DNA from: Amycolatopsis acidiphila
Lineage (GTDB): Bacteria > Actinomycetota > Actinomycetes > Mycobacteriales > Pseudonocardiaceae
Length of the DNA: 64,000 bases
Direction of reading: 5' to 3'
Assembly: GCF_021391495.1 (NCBI RefSeq)
Contig: NZ_CP090063.1
Location: 5,952,001-6,016,000, forward strand
Below the pieces are notes generated by a model that saw only the letters and a list, made by a program, of their open reading frames with translations, did not search any database and was not told where the DNA came from. The position numbers and the translations under genes are program-made. Shown in pieces: positions 52,586 through 62,410 of the stretch (positions are counted from its first letter, which is position 1; the number at the start of each line of letters is the position of its first letter).

Positions 52586-52734
52586 TCTTACCCACCACAC
52601 CGACAGTTTCGGAACGGTTTTCGCTGTGCTCTGCGCGGACCGGGCAGGACCCCCGTCACACCACCGGAAATCCGGTGGGCCCGATCCGCGCGGAGCGACA
52701 TCGTCACGTCCTCCCGATCCCCTTGGTCTCCCTC

Positions 52735-52929
52735 CTACCGCGCCCGAGCCTCGGAGAGCGCCACTTCGTCCCGGCTCGGGCGCCGCTGCTCGGGCACCTG
52801 TACCTCCGGGACCCGTCTGCCGAGCCGCCAGCGCCGCCGCTTCTGCGCCGCCGGCCAGGACTTGTAGAGCTCCTCGGTCCGGTACGCCACCTCGGCCTGC
52901 ACCGCGTCGAAGATCCAGTCGTTCCGCAT
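52735..52929 (-). CDS. Small basic protein of 64 residues
   Basis: ATG 52927-52929 with GAGGGA about 6 bases upstream. RNDWIFDAVQAEVAYRTEE is followed by LYKSWPAAQKRRRWRLG and a Pro/Arg-rich tail. It is a short charged protein lying near the DUF397/HTH genes, from which a terminator separates it. No recognised family. Confidence 0.6.
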   Translation of the reverse strand: MRNDWIFDAVQAEVAYRTEELYKSWPAAQKRRRWRLGRRVPEVQVPEQRRPSRDEVALSEARAR

Positions 52930-53031
52930 GGGAGTTCCCTCTTCCGCTCTAGGTTCTTTTCCTGCGAGCCTCAGAGTCGTCCTGAGGGCGGACCGGCGGC
53001 ATCGGACGTTCACCCACTCCTGGACGCCAAA

Positions 53032-53079
53032 AAGACCCCTTACCCCGCCTAGCCCCTGCTCGACGGTGTAAGGGGTCTT
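53032..53079 (-). terminator. Intrinsic terminator of the DUF397/HTH genes
   Basis: AAGACCCCTTAC (53032-53043) pairs with GTAAGGGGTCTT (53068-53079), a perfect 12-bp stem with a 24-base loop. On the minus strand the stem is followed by a T5 run (53028-53033 as A), the classical rho-independent form. It lies directly past the DUF397 stop. Confidence 0.88.
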
Positions 53080-53091
53080 CAGTTGGAGCAC

Positions 53092-53283
53092 TCAGTCGCG
53101 GCCGACGGTGCCCAGCAGCCCGCGCCAGCCCGACGGGGAGACGCTCAGCGCGCCCGCGTCGGGGTTCTTGGAATCGCGGACACCGACGCGCTCGGCGAGC
53201 AGGGCGACCTCGACACAGTCGTTGCCGCCGCCGCTGTAGCTGCTCTTGCGCCAGGTGCCCCCGGAAAATTCGACTTTGGCCAT
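53092..53283 (-). CDS. DUF397 protein
   Basis: 63 residues from ATG 53281-53283 with GGGGAG just upstream. GGTWRKSSYSGGGNDCVEVA is the DUF397 hallmark, then VGVRDSKNPD. DUF397 proteins pair with the adjacent XRE/DUF5753 regulators (WhiJ/BldB-like developmental modules in Streptomyces). It sits 57 bp downstream of the regulator gene on the same strand. Confidence 0.92.
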   Translation of the reverse strand: MAKVEFSGGTWRKSSYSGGGNDCVEVALLAERVGVRDSKNPDAGALSVSPSGWRGLLGTVGRD

Positions 53284-53340
53284 AGCTCCCCGCTCCTCAC
53301 TTTTCACGCGGTGATCTTTGTTCAGCTGATATACCCCGCT

Positions 53341-54192
53341 TCAGGCGGAATATCGTTCCGCGGCTTCGGCGACCAAGGCTAGCGAGTCGTCCGGTTTGAG
53401 CGCCGCGGCACGCAGATGATCGAACATGAGCGAATAGCGACGAACGTCGGGGGGCAGTTCGAGAAAGAAACCGCCGGACGTGCTGTCGACGTAGACGACA
53501 TCGGGATCGGCCTGCTCCGGAAAACCGAGGATGAGGAAGGGGCCTTCCATCCCCGGGTGCGCCCCGGCCGTGAACGGGACGACCTGAACCGTCACGTGCG
53601 GCAGCTGCCCCAGTTCCAGCAATCGCTGGGTCTGTTTCGCCATCACCTCGGGGCCGCCCACCATCCGGTGCAGCACCGCCTCGTCGATCACCGCCCAGTA
53701 CTCGGGGGGATTCGGGTCCGAAAGCAGTTGCTGACGGGCGGTGCGGGCGGCGACCCTGCGCTGTATCTCCGATTCGTCGGAATCCGGTCGCATCGCGCGA
53801 ATGACCGCACGGGCGTAGGTCTCGGTCTGCAACAGGCCGGGCACGAGCAGGGCCTGGAACGCGCGCAACGAGCTGGCGTCCGCCTCCAGCCCCACGAAGG
53901 TGCCGGTGAAGACTTCTTTGTAGGCGTGCCACCAGCCGGGCTTGCGCGCTTCGCGGGCGAGCTGGACCAGCGCCTCACGCTCGTCGCCGGTGAGCCCGTA
54001 CAGCTCCAGCATGTCCCGGGCGTCGCGTGGCGTGACGCCGACGTGCCCGGTCTCGATCCGGCTCACCTTCGACGCGGAGCATTCGAGCTTTTCGCCGACC
54101 TCGTCGATGGTCAGATCCGCGGCTTCGCGTAACCGGCGCAACTCGCTGGCCAGCCGCCGACGGCGAATGGTGGGACCCTGACCCCGTTGCAC
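53341..54192 (-). CDS. XRE-family regulator with DUF5753 domain
   Basis: 283 residues. N-terminal helix-turn-helix: ELRRLREAADLTIDEVGEKL, CSASKVSRIETG; C-terminal DUF5753 begins ARKPGWWHAYKEVF with the block EADASSLRAFQALLVPGLLQ. This is the usual regulator partner of DUF397. Such pairs control development and antibiotic production in Streptomyces; the role here is inferred. Start is GTG 54190-54192. Confidence 0.9.
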   Translation of the reverse strand: MQRGQGPTIRRRRLASELRRLREAADLTIDEVGEKLECSASKVSRIETGHVGVTPRDARDMLELYGLTGDEREALVQLAREARKPGWWHAYKEVFTGTFVGLEADASSLRAFQALLVPGLLQTETYARAVIRAMRPDSDESEIQRRVAARTARQQLLSDPNPPEYWAVIDEAVLHRMVGGPEVMAKQTQRLLELGQLPHVTVQVVPFTAGAHPGMEGPFLILGFPEQADPDVVYVDSTSGGFFLELPPDVRRYSLMFDHLRAAALKPDDSLALVAEAAERYSA

Positions 54193-54417
54193 TGTTGCAC
54201 CTCCGCGTTGGCCGCGACCATTCTCCGGTTGTCCGTTTGGGCCGTACTACATCTAACCAGCCGATTCTCCAAAGATGCGCCGGGTGACCTACCCATCCGG
54301 GTTACTTTCCCCGAGTTGGTGGACTGCAAGTTGCACTCTGCGGATGTAGGGTGGCATCCTGCGCCCGATCTGGGTAGCCAGGCATCACCGAGACGAGGCG
54401 GCTTCCCGGGAGGCGGC

Positions 54418-54771
54418 GTGCTCGACAGCGATTCTCCGGCCGGACCACTGCAGACTTCGGTCCACCAGCGCCTGGACGACCTCACCCGGTCCGTCGGACT
54501 GTGTGACGCGGACAGAGCCACCGAGCTGGCCCGGCGGGAGATCCCGCTGCTCGTGCAGGCGTTGCGCTCCGTGCTCGCCGCGCACGAGCCCGACGAGCAC
54601 GGGCGGTGCCCGGTCTGCCGGACCCAGTCGGCCCGGCTGCCGTTCCGGCGCCGCACCCGGATGCCGTGCCGCGCGTACCTCGCCGTCCAGCTACGGCTGG
54701 GCACCGTCGAGGCGACCCTGCCGCGCCGCACCCGGCGCCACCGCGCGACGCATCTGCACTCGGTGAGCTGA
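54418..54771 (+). CDS. Small zinc-ribbon-like protein
   Basis: 117 residues from GTG 54418 with GGGAGG upstream. LARREIPLLVQALRSVLAAH, HGRCPVCRTQ (CxxC), then basic RRRTRMPCRAYLAVQLRLG. It has a single CxxC plus one later Cys, so a full zinc site is uncertain. Such proteins lie near DUF397/HTH genes in Pseudonocardiaceae. The gap 54193-54417 between it and the divergent regulator is lower in GC and probably promoter DNA. Confidence 0.6.
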   Translation: MLDSDSPAGPLQTSVHQRLDDLTRSVGLCDADRATELARREIPLLVQALRSVLAAHEPDEHGRCPVCRTQSARLPFRRRTRMPCRAYLAVQLRLGTVEATLPRRTRRHRATHLHSVS

Positions 54772-54780
54772 CGGACCGGG

Positions 54781-55689
54781 TCAGGGGCCGACTCGTAGCA
54801 GACCTTCCTGCACCACCGTCGCGATGAGGGTGCCGTCCGCGGCGAAGAAGCGGCCCGTGGCCAGGCCACGCGCGCCCGAGGCAGACGGCGAGGCCGTGTC
54901 GTAGAGGAACCACTCGTCCGCGCGGAACGGCCGGTGGAACCACAGCGCGTGATCCAGGCTGGCACCCGTGACGTGGTCGAGGTCCCAGTACACCCCGTGC
55001 CGCGCGAGTGGCGAGTCCAGCAGCGTCATGTCCGACGCGTACGTCAGCACGCACACGTGCAACAGCTCCTCGTCGGGCAGCCGGCCGTCGGCACGCATCC
55101 AGACCTGGTTCCGCACCACGTGCTCGCCGGTCCCGCGCGTCAGCCACGGCGGATCGGTGACGTAGCGGATGTCGATCGGGCGAGGGCGGCTCTGCAGGCC
55201 TGCCATGTCCGGGAACTGCCGCATCCGCTCGGTGAACGTCGGCAGCGTCTCGGGCGCGGGCACCTCCGGCATCTCGTCGGCGTGCTCCAGCCCCGGCTCC
55301 ACCTTCTGGAACGACGCGGACAGCGCGAAGATCGCCTTGCCGTGCTGCACCCCGACCACCCGGCGGGTCGTGAACGAACGCCCGTCCCGGATGCGGTCGA
55401 CCTCGTACACGATCGGGATGCTCGGATCGCCCGGCCGGATGAAGTACGCGTGCAGCGAGTGGACCTTGCGCTCGCTCGGCACCGTACGCCCGGCGGCGAC
55501 CAGCGCCTGCCCCGCGACCTGACCGCCGAACACCCGCACCGGCGAGTGGACCGGGCTCACACCGCGGAAGATGTTCTCCTCGATCTTCTCCAGGTCGAGC
55601 AGGTCGACCAGCAGGTCGAGCACCGGCTGCCCGCCGGCCCCCGCCGAGGTCTCGAGGCCGGCCGCGGCACCTTTCGCCAGGTCTGTCAT
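54781..55689 (-). CDS. tesB: Acyl-CoA thioesterase II (TesB)
   Basis: 302-residue double-hotdog thioesterase. VFGGQVAGQALVAAGRTV and HSLHAYFIRPGDP in the first half, then SLDHALWFHRPFRADEWF and the C-terminal IATVVQEGLLR in the second, define TesB; the Asp, Thr/Ser and Gln active-site residues lie in the second half. It hydrolyses medium- to long-chain acyl-CoA. ATG 55687-55689 is 18 bp downstream of pyk, so the two may share a transcript. Confidence 0.93.
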   Translation of the reverse strand: MTDLAKGAAAGLETSAGAGGQPVLDLLVDLLDLEKIEENIFRGVSPVHSPVRVFGGQVAGQALVAAGRTVPSERKVHSLHAYFIRPGDPSIPIVYEVDRIRDGRSFTTRRVVGVQHGKAIFALSASFQKVEPGLEHADEMPEVPAPETLPTFTERMRQFPDMAGLQSRPRPIDIRYVTDPPWLTRGTGEHVVRNQVWMRADGRLPDEELLHVCVLTYASDMTLLDSPLARHGVYWDLDHVTGASLDHALWFHRPFRADEWFLYDTASPSASGARGLATGRFFAADGTLIATVVQEGLLRVGP

Positions 55690-55707
55690 GACCTGAACCC
55701 TAGGTGC

Positions 55708-57132
55708 TCAGGCGTGGTCGTCCTCGCCGAGCCGGTGGACCCGGATCAGGTTCGTCGTGCCGACGGTGCCGGGCGGCGAACCGGCCACGATGACCACCAG
55801 GTCACCCGGCTGGTACCTGCCCATCTCCAGCATCGCGTGGTCGACCTGCTGGATCATCCGGTCGGTGGAGTCCACCCTCGGCACGATGTGCGTGGTGGTG
55901 CCCCACGTCATCGACAGCTGGTTGCGCACGCTCTCCTCGGGCGTGAACGCCAGCAGCGGCAGCCGCGTGTGCAGCCGCGCCAGGCGTCGCACCGTGTCAC
56001 CGGACTGGGTGAACGCCACCAGGGCCTTGGCGTTGAGCCGCTCCCCGATGTCGCGCGCCGCGTAGGAGATGACGCCCCGCTTGGTCCGCGGCACGTGCGA
56101 CAGCGGCGGCACGGTCGGCGAGTCGGTCTCGACCGCTTCCACGATCCGGCCCATGGTCTGCACGGTCTCGATCGGGTAGCGGCCCACGCTGCTCTCCCCG
56201 GAGAGCATCACCGCGTCGGCGCCGTCGAGGACCGCGTTCGCCACGTCCGAGACCTCGGCGCGGGTCGGCCGCGAGTTGTTGATCATGGAGTCGAGCATCT
56301 GGGTGGCCACGATGACCGGCTTGGCGTTCTCCCGGGCGATCTGGATCGCCCGCTTCTGCACCAGCGGCACCTGCTCCAGCGGCAGCTCCACGCCCAGGTC
56401 GCCGCGGGCGACCATGATCCCGTCGAACGCCAGCACGATCGCCTCGAGGTTGTAGACGGCCTCGGGCTTCTCGAGCTTCGCGATCACCGGCAGCCTACCC
56501 TTGCCGACCCGGTCCATCACCTGGTGCACCAGGTCGATGTCGGCCGGCGAGCGCACGAACGACAGGGCCACGAAGTCCACGCCCAGCGAGAGCGCGAACT
56601 CCAGGTCCTCGATGTCCTTGTCCGACATCGCGGGCACGGACACGTCCATGCCCGGCAGCGAGACGCCCTTGTTGTTGCTGACCGGCCCGCCCTCGGTGAC
56701 CTCGCAGATCACGTCCGGGCCCTCGACCTTCTTGACGACCAGGCCGATGTTGCCGTCGTCGACGAGCAGCCTGTCGCCGGGCTTGGCGTCCCTGGCGAGG
56801 CCCTTGTAGGTCGTCGAGACCCGGTCGTGGGTGCCGGCGACGTCCTCGACGGTGATGCGCACGATGTCGCCCGTGCGCCACTCGACGGGGCCGCCGGCGA
56901 ACGTGCCGAGCCGGATCTTGGGGCCCTGCAGGTCGGCCAGCACGCCCACCGCACGGCCGGTCGCCGCGGCGGCTTCGCGGACAAGTCCGTAGACCTGCTT
57001 GTGGTCGCTGTGGCTGCCGTGGCTGAAGTTCATCCTCGCGACGTCCATCCCGGCGTCGACGAGTGCCCGCACCTTCTCCGCTGTCGCGGTGGCAGGGCCC
57101 AGCGTACAAACGATCTTCGCGCGTCGGCTCAC
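55708..57132 (-). CDS. pyk: Pyruvate kinase
   Basis: 474-residue PK. N-terminal KIVCTLGPATATAEKVRALV, NFSHGSHSDHKQ, the active-site segment VIAKLEKPEAVYNL, then IMVARGDLGVELPLEQVP and TQMLDSMINNSRPTRAE. The C-terminal allosteric domain has FTQSGDTVRRLAR and TPEESVRNQLSM. It converts PEP and ADP to pyruvate and ATP in glycolysis. Start GTG 57130-57132. Confidence 0.96.
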   Translation of the reverse strand: MSRRAKIVCTLGPATATAEKVRALVDAGMDVARMNFSHGSHSDHKQVYGLVREAAAATGRAVGVLADLQGPKIRLGTFAGGPVEWRTGDIVRITVEDVAGTHDRVSTTYKGLARDAKPGDRLLVDDGNIGLVVKKVEGPDVICEVTEGGPVSNNKGVSLPGMDVSVPAMSDKDIEDLEFALSLGVDFVALSFVRSPADIDLVHQVMDRVGKGRLPVIAKLEKPEAVYNLEAIVLAFDGIMVARGDLGVELPLEQVPLVQKRAIQIARENAKPVIVATQMLDSMINNSRPTRAEVSDVANAVLDGADAVMLSGESSVGRYPIETVQTMGRIVEAVETDSPTVPPLSHVPRTKRGVISYAARDIGERLNAKALVAFTQSGDTVRRLARLHTRLPLLAFTPEESVRNQLSMTWGTTTHIVPRVDSTDRMIQQVDHAMLEMGRYQPGDLVVIVAGSPPGTVGTTNLIRVHRLGEDDHA

Positions 57133-57188
57133 GTTTTCCTAGGGTAGACCCTTCGGCGCGATCAGTCTTTACCGATCCCGAGATCGAG

Positions 57189-57854
57189 TCAGCGGCGCGG
57201 CTTCTCGCTCAGCCCTACGTGATCGCGCGCCCACTCGTTGAAGTCACGCACCTGCCGCCACGCCTTGCGCACGCGGTCCAGACAACCACGTTCGTGCAGC
57301 GTGTCGTCCGGTTCCCAGGCACGAATCGCGTACAGCGAGCGGTACTTGAGCAGTTCGAGGCGCGGGTGGTCGTCGGCGAACCCGCGCGGCTTGGTGCGCA
57401 GCGCGTCGCCGGTGAGCTGCCAGCCCGACTTCCGAAGTTTTCCGAGAATTCCCCCGAGCGTGTGACCGTGGACGTCGCTGTCCACCGCCTCCCGGAAGCG
57501 GGTGAGCTGGTCGGACTGCAGGTGGAAACAGCCGCCGCCGACCCGCAGGCCTTCGGACGAGAGCTCCACGTAGTACGCGCCGCCGCCGCGGCCCTGCTCG
57601 ATCACCGCGCCGCAGTGCGTCTTGTACGGGCTCTTGTCCTTGGCGAACCGGACGTCACGGTGCGGGCGGAACACCTTGCCCTCGCCGAACCCAGGGGCGA
57701 ACTCGCCGACGAGCTCGGCGAGCAGCGCCTCCATCGGCGCGCGCACGTGCTCGCGGTAGATCTTCAGGTTGTCTTCCCAGTAGGGCTTCGAATTGTCGGC
57801 GAGCAGCCCGTCGTAGAACTCGACGGCGTGTTCTCCGAATCCCGCGAACGTCAC
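57189..57854 (-). CDS. DUF2461 protein
   Basis: 221 residues from GTG 57852-57854: FAGFGEHAVEFYDGLLADN, KVFRPHRDVRFAKDKSPYKT, GAYYVELSSEGLRVGGG and WQLTGDALRTKPRGF, the complete DUF2461 (TIGR02453) pattern. The role is unknown. It lies 56 bp upstream of pyk on the same strand. Confidence 0.9.
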   Translation of the reverse strand: MTFAGFGEHAVEFYDGLLADNSKPYWEDNLKIYREHVRAPMEALLAELVGEFAPGFGEGKVFRPHRDVRFAKDKSPYKTHCGAVIEQGRGGGAYYVELSSEGLRVGGGCFHLQSDQLTRFREAVDSDVHGHTLGGILGKLRKSGWQLTGDALRTKPRGFADDHPRLELLKYRSLYAIRAWEPDDTLHERGCLDRVRKAWRQVRDFNEWARDHVGLSEKPRR

Positions 57855-57961
57855 GGCGCAGACGATAGCCAGGGTCACTGACAAGAGGGACCGCTGGTTT
57901 GCCGGCCGCGCTACCCGGGAACCGCTGCGGAGTCCGAAGTGAACAGTGGAGGGAGCGAACC

Positions 57962-58159
57962 GTGAACCTGTTCGACAAGGCCAAGGAAGCCGTTGGCAAG
58001 AACCCCGACAAGGCCGACCAGGGCATCGACAAGGCCGCCGACGCGGCGAAGTCCAAGTGGGGCGAGCACGGCGACCAGATCGACCAGGCCGCCGAGAAGG
58101 CCAAGGGCTTCGCCGGCCGGCAGGGCGACCAGCCGCCGGCTCAGGAACCGCCGGCCTGA
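57962..58159 (+). CDS. MT0933/Rv0909-like antitoxin family protein
   Basis: 65 residues from GTG 57962 with GGAGG upstream. NLFDKAKEAVGKNPDKADQ, then IDKAADAAKSKWGEHGDQ and AEKAKGFAGRQGDQ: Lys/Ala/Asp/Glu helical protein with the pattern of the MT0933-like antitoxin family (PF14013). No toxin gene adjoins it, so the toxin-antitoxin role is doubtful; such solitary copies are common in actinobacteria. Its end overlaps the convergent hydrolase. Confidence 0.8.
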   Translation: MNLFDKAKEAVGKNPDKADQGIDKAADAAKSKWGEHGDQIDQAAEKAKGFAGRQGDQPPAQEPPA

Positions 58160-59112
58160 CGGGTCGAGCGCGCGAACTCGACGAGCAGCTCGCTCGTCTC
58201 CGCCGGCCGTTCCTGCTGCACCCAGTGCCCCCGCGCCGGACAGCAGCTCGTAGCGCCGGAGGCGGGGCACGCGCCGGCGGAGGGCGCCTTCCAGCTGGTC
58301 GAGCGGACCCCAGTTCACCACGGGGTCGCGCTCGCCGGCCAGGAACAGCGCCGGGACCGTGATCGCGGCGCCCGCCCAGGGAGCCGTCAGCTCCCAGTTC
58401 CGTTCGAGCGTGCGGTACCAGTTGAGCGGTCCGGTGAAGTCGTTGCCCGCGAAGTGGCCGACGAAGGCGGCGAGGTCGTCCTCGCCGAGCCACGCGGGCA
58501 ACGACTCCGGACGCCGCAGGACCCCCAGCAGGCCCGAGTCGCCGGCGAGCATCGGGCTGATCTCCGGCGCGTCCCCGGAAAGCCCGTACAGGACCCGGCG
58601 GAACGTGTCGTCGAGGTCGGCGGTGAGCTCCTTCTCGGCGACGCCCGGTTCCTGGAAGTAGAGCTGGTAGAAGGCGGGCCCGAAGACCGCCCGGTAGCTT
58701 TCGGCCGGCGGCTTCGGCCCGCGGCCGCGGAAGGGCACGCTCAGCCCCGCGACCCCGCGCACCAGATCGGGCCGGAACAACGCGCGGTGTGCCAGGCGAC
58801 GGGTGCGCCCAAGTCGTGCCCGACCACGGTGGCGTCCGGCTCGCCGAGCTCCGCGATGAGCCCGACCACGTCGCCGACCAAGTGGAACATGTCGTAGTCC
58901 TCGGTCGCCGATGGCCTGGCGGAGCCGTACCCGCGCTGGTCGGGGGCGACCGCGTGGAAGCCGGCCTCGGCCAGCGCGACCAGCTGGTGGCGCCAGGAGT
59001 ACCAGAACTCGGGGAAGCCGTGCAGCAGCAGCACGACCGGCCCCTCCCCGGCCTCGGCGATGGGCAGCTCGAGCCCCTGGACCCGGACGGTCCGGTGGCT
59101 GATGGGAGTCAT
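58141..59112 (-). pseudogene. Epoxide-hydrolase-like alpha/beta hydrolase broken by two frameshifts
   Basis: The product splits across three frames. Residues up to the nucleophile block (LLLHGFPEFWYSWRHQ, VVGHDLGAPVAWHTA) are in the first frame (stop at 58741). The cap and acid part (FRPDLVRGVAGLSVPF, PALFLAGERDPVVNWG) continues in a second frame after about 58775. The His block reads GAGHWVQQERPAE only in a third frame, after a G5 run at 58228-58232 (C5 on the plus strand). Joined, it gives a normal ~320-residue epoxide hydrolase with HGFP oxyanion motif, Asp nucleophile and GHW histidine, ending at 58141. A recent pseudogene or sequencing errors are both possible. Confidence 0.8.
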
Positions 59113-59151
59113 CGGTCCAGCTAAGCGCTTCGCGGCCGGACGCGGAAGGTT

Positions 59152-59181
59152 CCGGGGGCGACAGTGCCCTGCCGCCCCCGG
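59152..59181 (-). terminator. Terminator between the chitinase and hydrolase genes
   Basis: CCGGGGGCG (59152-59160) pairs with CGCCCCCGG (59173-59181), a 9-bp GC stem 8 bp past the chitinase stop on the minus strand. Confidence 0.7.
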
Positions 59182-59189
59182 GCGCCGCG

Positions 59190-60389
<1,200 letters not shown>

Positions 60390-60431
60390 GCTTCCTCCCC
60401 GACCGGACAAGAAGGGACGAACAGCACGTTA

Positions 60432-60468
60432 AGTGGACTAGACCAAGAGTTCAATGGTCTAGTCCAGT
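60432..60468. promoter_or_regulatory. Two DasR-like operators (dre) upstream of chitinase
   Basis: Site A, 60432-60447, and site B, 60453-60468, each match the DasR consensus ACTGGTCTAGACCACT at 13 of 16 positions (site A on the reverse strand). They are 21 bp centre to centre, that is two helical turns, and 43-79 bp upstream of the chitinase ATG. GGTCTAGTCCA and GGACTAGACCA form the cores. Confidence 0.75.
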
Positions 60469-60492
60469 ATTCCCGACGAAAGTAGCGCGTGC

Positions 60493-60852
60493 TCACCGGG
60501 AGTCAGGGGTTTCGGGCGGCAGCGGGGCGAAGGCCACTCCCCTCGCACCCGCCCGGCGCTCACCCCACTCGTACAGCAGCTGCAGCACCGGCCCCAGCGA
60601 GGCCCCCTCGGCGGTGAGGGAGTACTCCACGCGCGGGCGTCGTTCGGCGAACACCGCACGGGTCACCAGACCGTCGGACTCCAGCTCCCGTAGTTGCTGC
60701 GTCAGCATTTTCTCGCTGATCCCCGGCATCCGCCGCCGCAGTTCGCCGTAGCGGTGGACGCCCTCCTTCAGGTGCGCCAGGATCACCGGCTTCCACCGGC
60801 CGCCGATGACGTCCAGGGTCAGCTCCACCGGGCAGTGGTACCGCCGCGTCAC
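60493..60852 (-). CDS. HxlR-family regulator
   Basis: 119 residues from GTG 60850-60852 after GAGG. CPVELTLDVIGGRWKPVILAH, YGELRRRMPGISEKMLTQQ and RELESDGLVTRAVF form the winged helix typical of HxlR/YodB. The N-terminal Cys (residue 7) is the redox-active Cys in YodB-type members, so thiol/quinone or electrophile sensing is possible. Divergent from the truncated haemoglobin gene, with an AAGT-GCGT-ACTT dyad at about 60877-60888 between them. Confidence 0.87.
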   Translation of the reverse strand: MTRRYHCPVELTLDVIGGRWKPVILAHLKEGVHRYGELRRRMPGISEKMLTQQLRELESDGLVTRAVFAERRPRVEYSLTAEGASLGPVLQLLYEWGERRAGARGVAFAPLPPETPDSR

Positions 60853-60923
60853 GCGTCCCTCCTCGCCCCGCACCGGAAAGTGCGTACTTGCCGGGTAGCT
60901 CGTGCCAGGTGTTGCCTGGGACC

Positions 60924-61415
60924 GTGAACGACGAGACCACACCCACCCTCTACGAGTGGGCCGGCGGCCGCCCCGCGCTGGCGAGGCTGTTCGAAGCCTT
61001 CTACCGCGAGGTGCTCGCCGACGAACTGCTCGAACCGGTGTTCCGCGGCATGGATCCCCAGCACCCGCAGCACGTTGCCGACTGGCTCGGGGAGGTGTTC
61101 GGCGGGCCCGCGTGCTACAGCACCGAACGGGGCGGGCACGCGCACATGATCGGGCGGCACCTCGGCCGGGCGATCACCGAGCCCCAGCGCCGGCGCTGGG
61201 TCTCGCTGCTGATGGACGCGGCGGACGAGGTGGGCCTGCCGGCCGACCCGGAGTTCCGCGCCGCCTTCGCCGGCTACGTCGAGTGGGGCAGCCGGCTCGC
61301 CGTCGTCTTCTCGCGCCCTGGCGCGAACCCGGACGGCGACGAGCCGATGCCGCACTGGGACTGGGCCGTGCCGCCGTGGCGGCCTCAGCCGAAGAAGACC
61401 TCGGCCTCTTCGTAG
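60924..61415 (+). CDS. Truncated haemoglobin, group II
   Basis: 163 residues from GTG 60924. TPTLYEWAGGRPALARLFEA is the family start; HAHMIGRHLGRAITEPQ includes the proximal His region and RRRWVSLLMDAADEV the conserved Trp at G8, the group-II hallmark. It binds O2/NO and may detoxify NO or supply oxygen. It diverges from the HxlR regulator, which may control it. An upstream in-frame ATG at 60888 would add 12 residues; its 3' end overlaps pfkA by 31 bp. Confidence 0.88.
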   Translation: MNDETTPTLYEWAGGRPALARLFEAFYREVLADELLEPVFRGMDPQHPQHVADWLGEVFGGPACYSTERGGHAHMIGRHLGRAITEPQRRRWVSLLMDAADEVGLPADPEFRAAFAGYVEWGSRLAVVFSRPGANPDGDEPMPHWDWAVPPWRPQPKKTSASS

Positions 61416-62410
61416 CGCTCCGCCGGAACCGTCTTCAGCTCGGCCGTCGCCTCGGCGAGCTTGACCCGCACGATGTCCGTGCCGCGCAACGCGACCATCA
61501 CGCCGAAGTCGCCGTCGGTGACCGCGTCCACCGCGTGCAGGCCGAACCGCGTGGCGAGCACCCGGTCGTACGCCGTGGGGGTGCCACCGCGCTGGACGTG
61601 CCCGAGCACCACGGCGCGGGACTCCTTACCGGTGCGCGCGCCGAGCTCGTCGGCCAGCCAGGTGCCGATACCACCGAGCCGGACGTGCCCGAAGGCGTCC
61701 TTCTCCCCGCTGGTCAGCGTCTCGGCGCCGCCCTCGGGCAGCGCCCCCTCCGCGACGACGATGATCGGGGCGTACATCCGCTCGAACCGGCGCTCGACCC
61801 ACTCGACGACCTGGTCGACGGAGAACGGCCGCTCCGGCACCAGGATCACGTTCGCGCCACCGGCCAGGCCCGAGTGCAGCGCGATCCAGCCCGCGTGCCG
61901 GCCCATCACCTCGACGACCATCGCGCGGTAGTGCGACTCGGCGGTGGTGCGCAGCCGGTCGATGGCCTCGGTGGCGATGTGCACCGCGGTGTCGAACCCG
62001 AAGGTGTAGTCGGTCGCGGCGAGGTCGTTGTCGATCGTCTTCGGCACCCCGACCACGCCGATGCCCTCGTCGGTGAGCTTCTTGGCCACGCCGAGCGTGT
62101 CCTCGCCACCGATCGCGATCAGCGCGTCGATCTTCTGCTCGGCCAGCGTCGCCCTGATCTTGTCGACGCCGCCGTCCTCCTTGTACGGGTTGGTGCGCGA
62201 CGAGCCGAGGATCGTGCCACCGCGGGTGAGGATCTCCTCGACGTCGGACAGGCCGAGCGGCCTGCTGTCCCCGGTCATCGGGCCGCGCCAGCCGCTGCGG
62301 AAGCCGACGACGTCCCAGTCGTGGACCTCGATCCCCTTGCGGACCACGGCCCGGATCACCGCGTTCAGCCCGGGGCAGTCGCCGCCACCGGTCAGCACCC
62401 CCACTCGCAT
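61385..62410 (-). CDS. 6-phosphofructokinase, PPi-type signature
   Basis: 341-residue PfkA-family enzyme: VLTGGGDCPGLNAVIRAV, GSSRTNPYK, GGEDTLGVAKKL and PKTIDNDL. At the discriminating positions it has Asp104 (GGED) and Lys124 (PKTIDND) where ATP enzymes have Gly104 and Gly124, the pattern of pyrophosphate-dependent PFK, known in Amycolatopsis methanolica. It phosphorylates fructose 6-phosphate reversibly with PPi (inferred). ATG 62408-62410; the 110 bp before it are shared with the DAHP synthase leader. Confidence 0.9.
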   Translation of the reverse strand: MRVGVLTGGGDCPGLNAVIRAVVRKGIEVHDWDVVGFRSGWRGPMTGDSRPLGLSDVEEILTRGGTILGSSRTNPYKEDGGVDKIRATLAEQKIDALIAIGGEDTLGVAKKLTDEGIGVVGVPKTIDNDLAATDYTFGFDTAVHIATEAIDRLRTTAESHYRAMVVEVMGRHAGWIALHSGLAGGANVILVPERPFSVDQVVEWVERRFERMYAPIIVVAEGALPEGGAETLTSGEKDAFGHVRLGGIGTWLADELGARTGKESRAVVLGHVQRGGTPTAYDRVLATRFGLHAVDAVTDGDFGVMVALRGTDIVRVKLAEATAELKTVPAERYEEAEVFFG

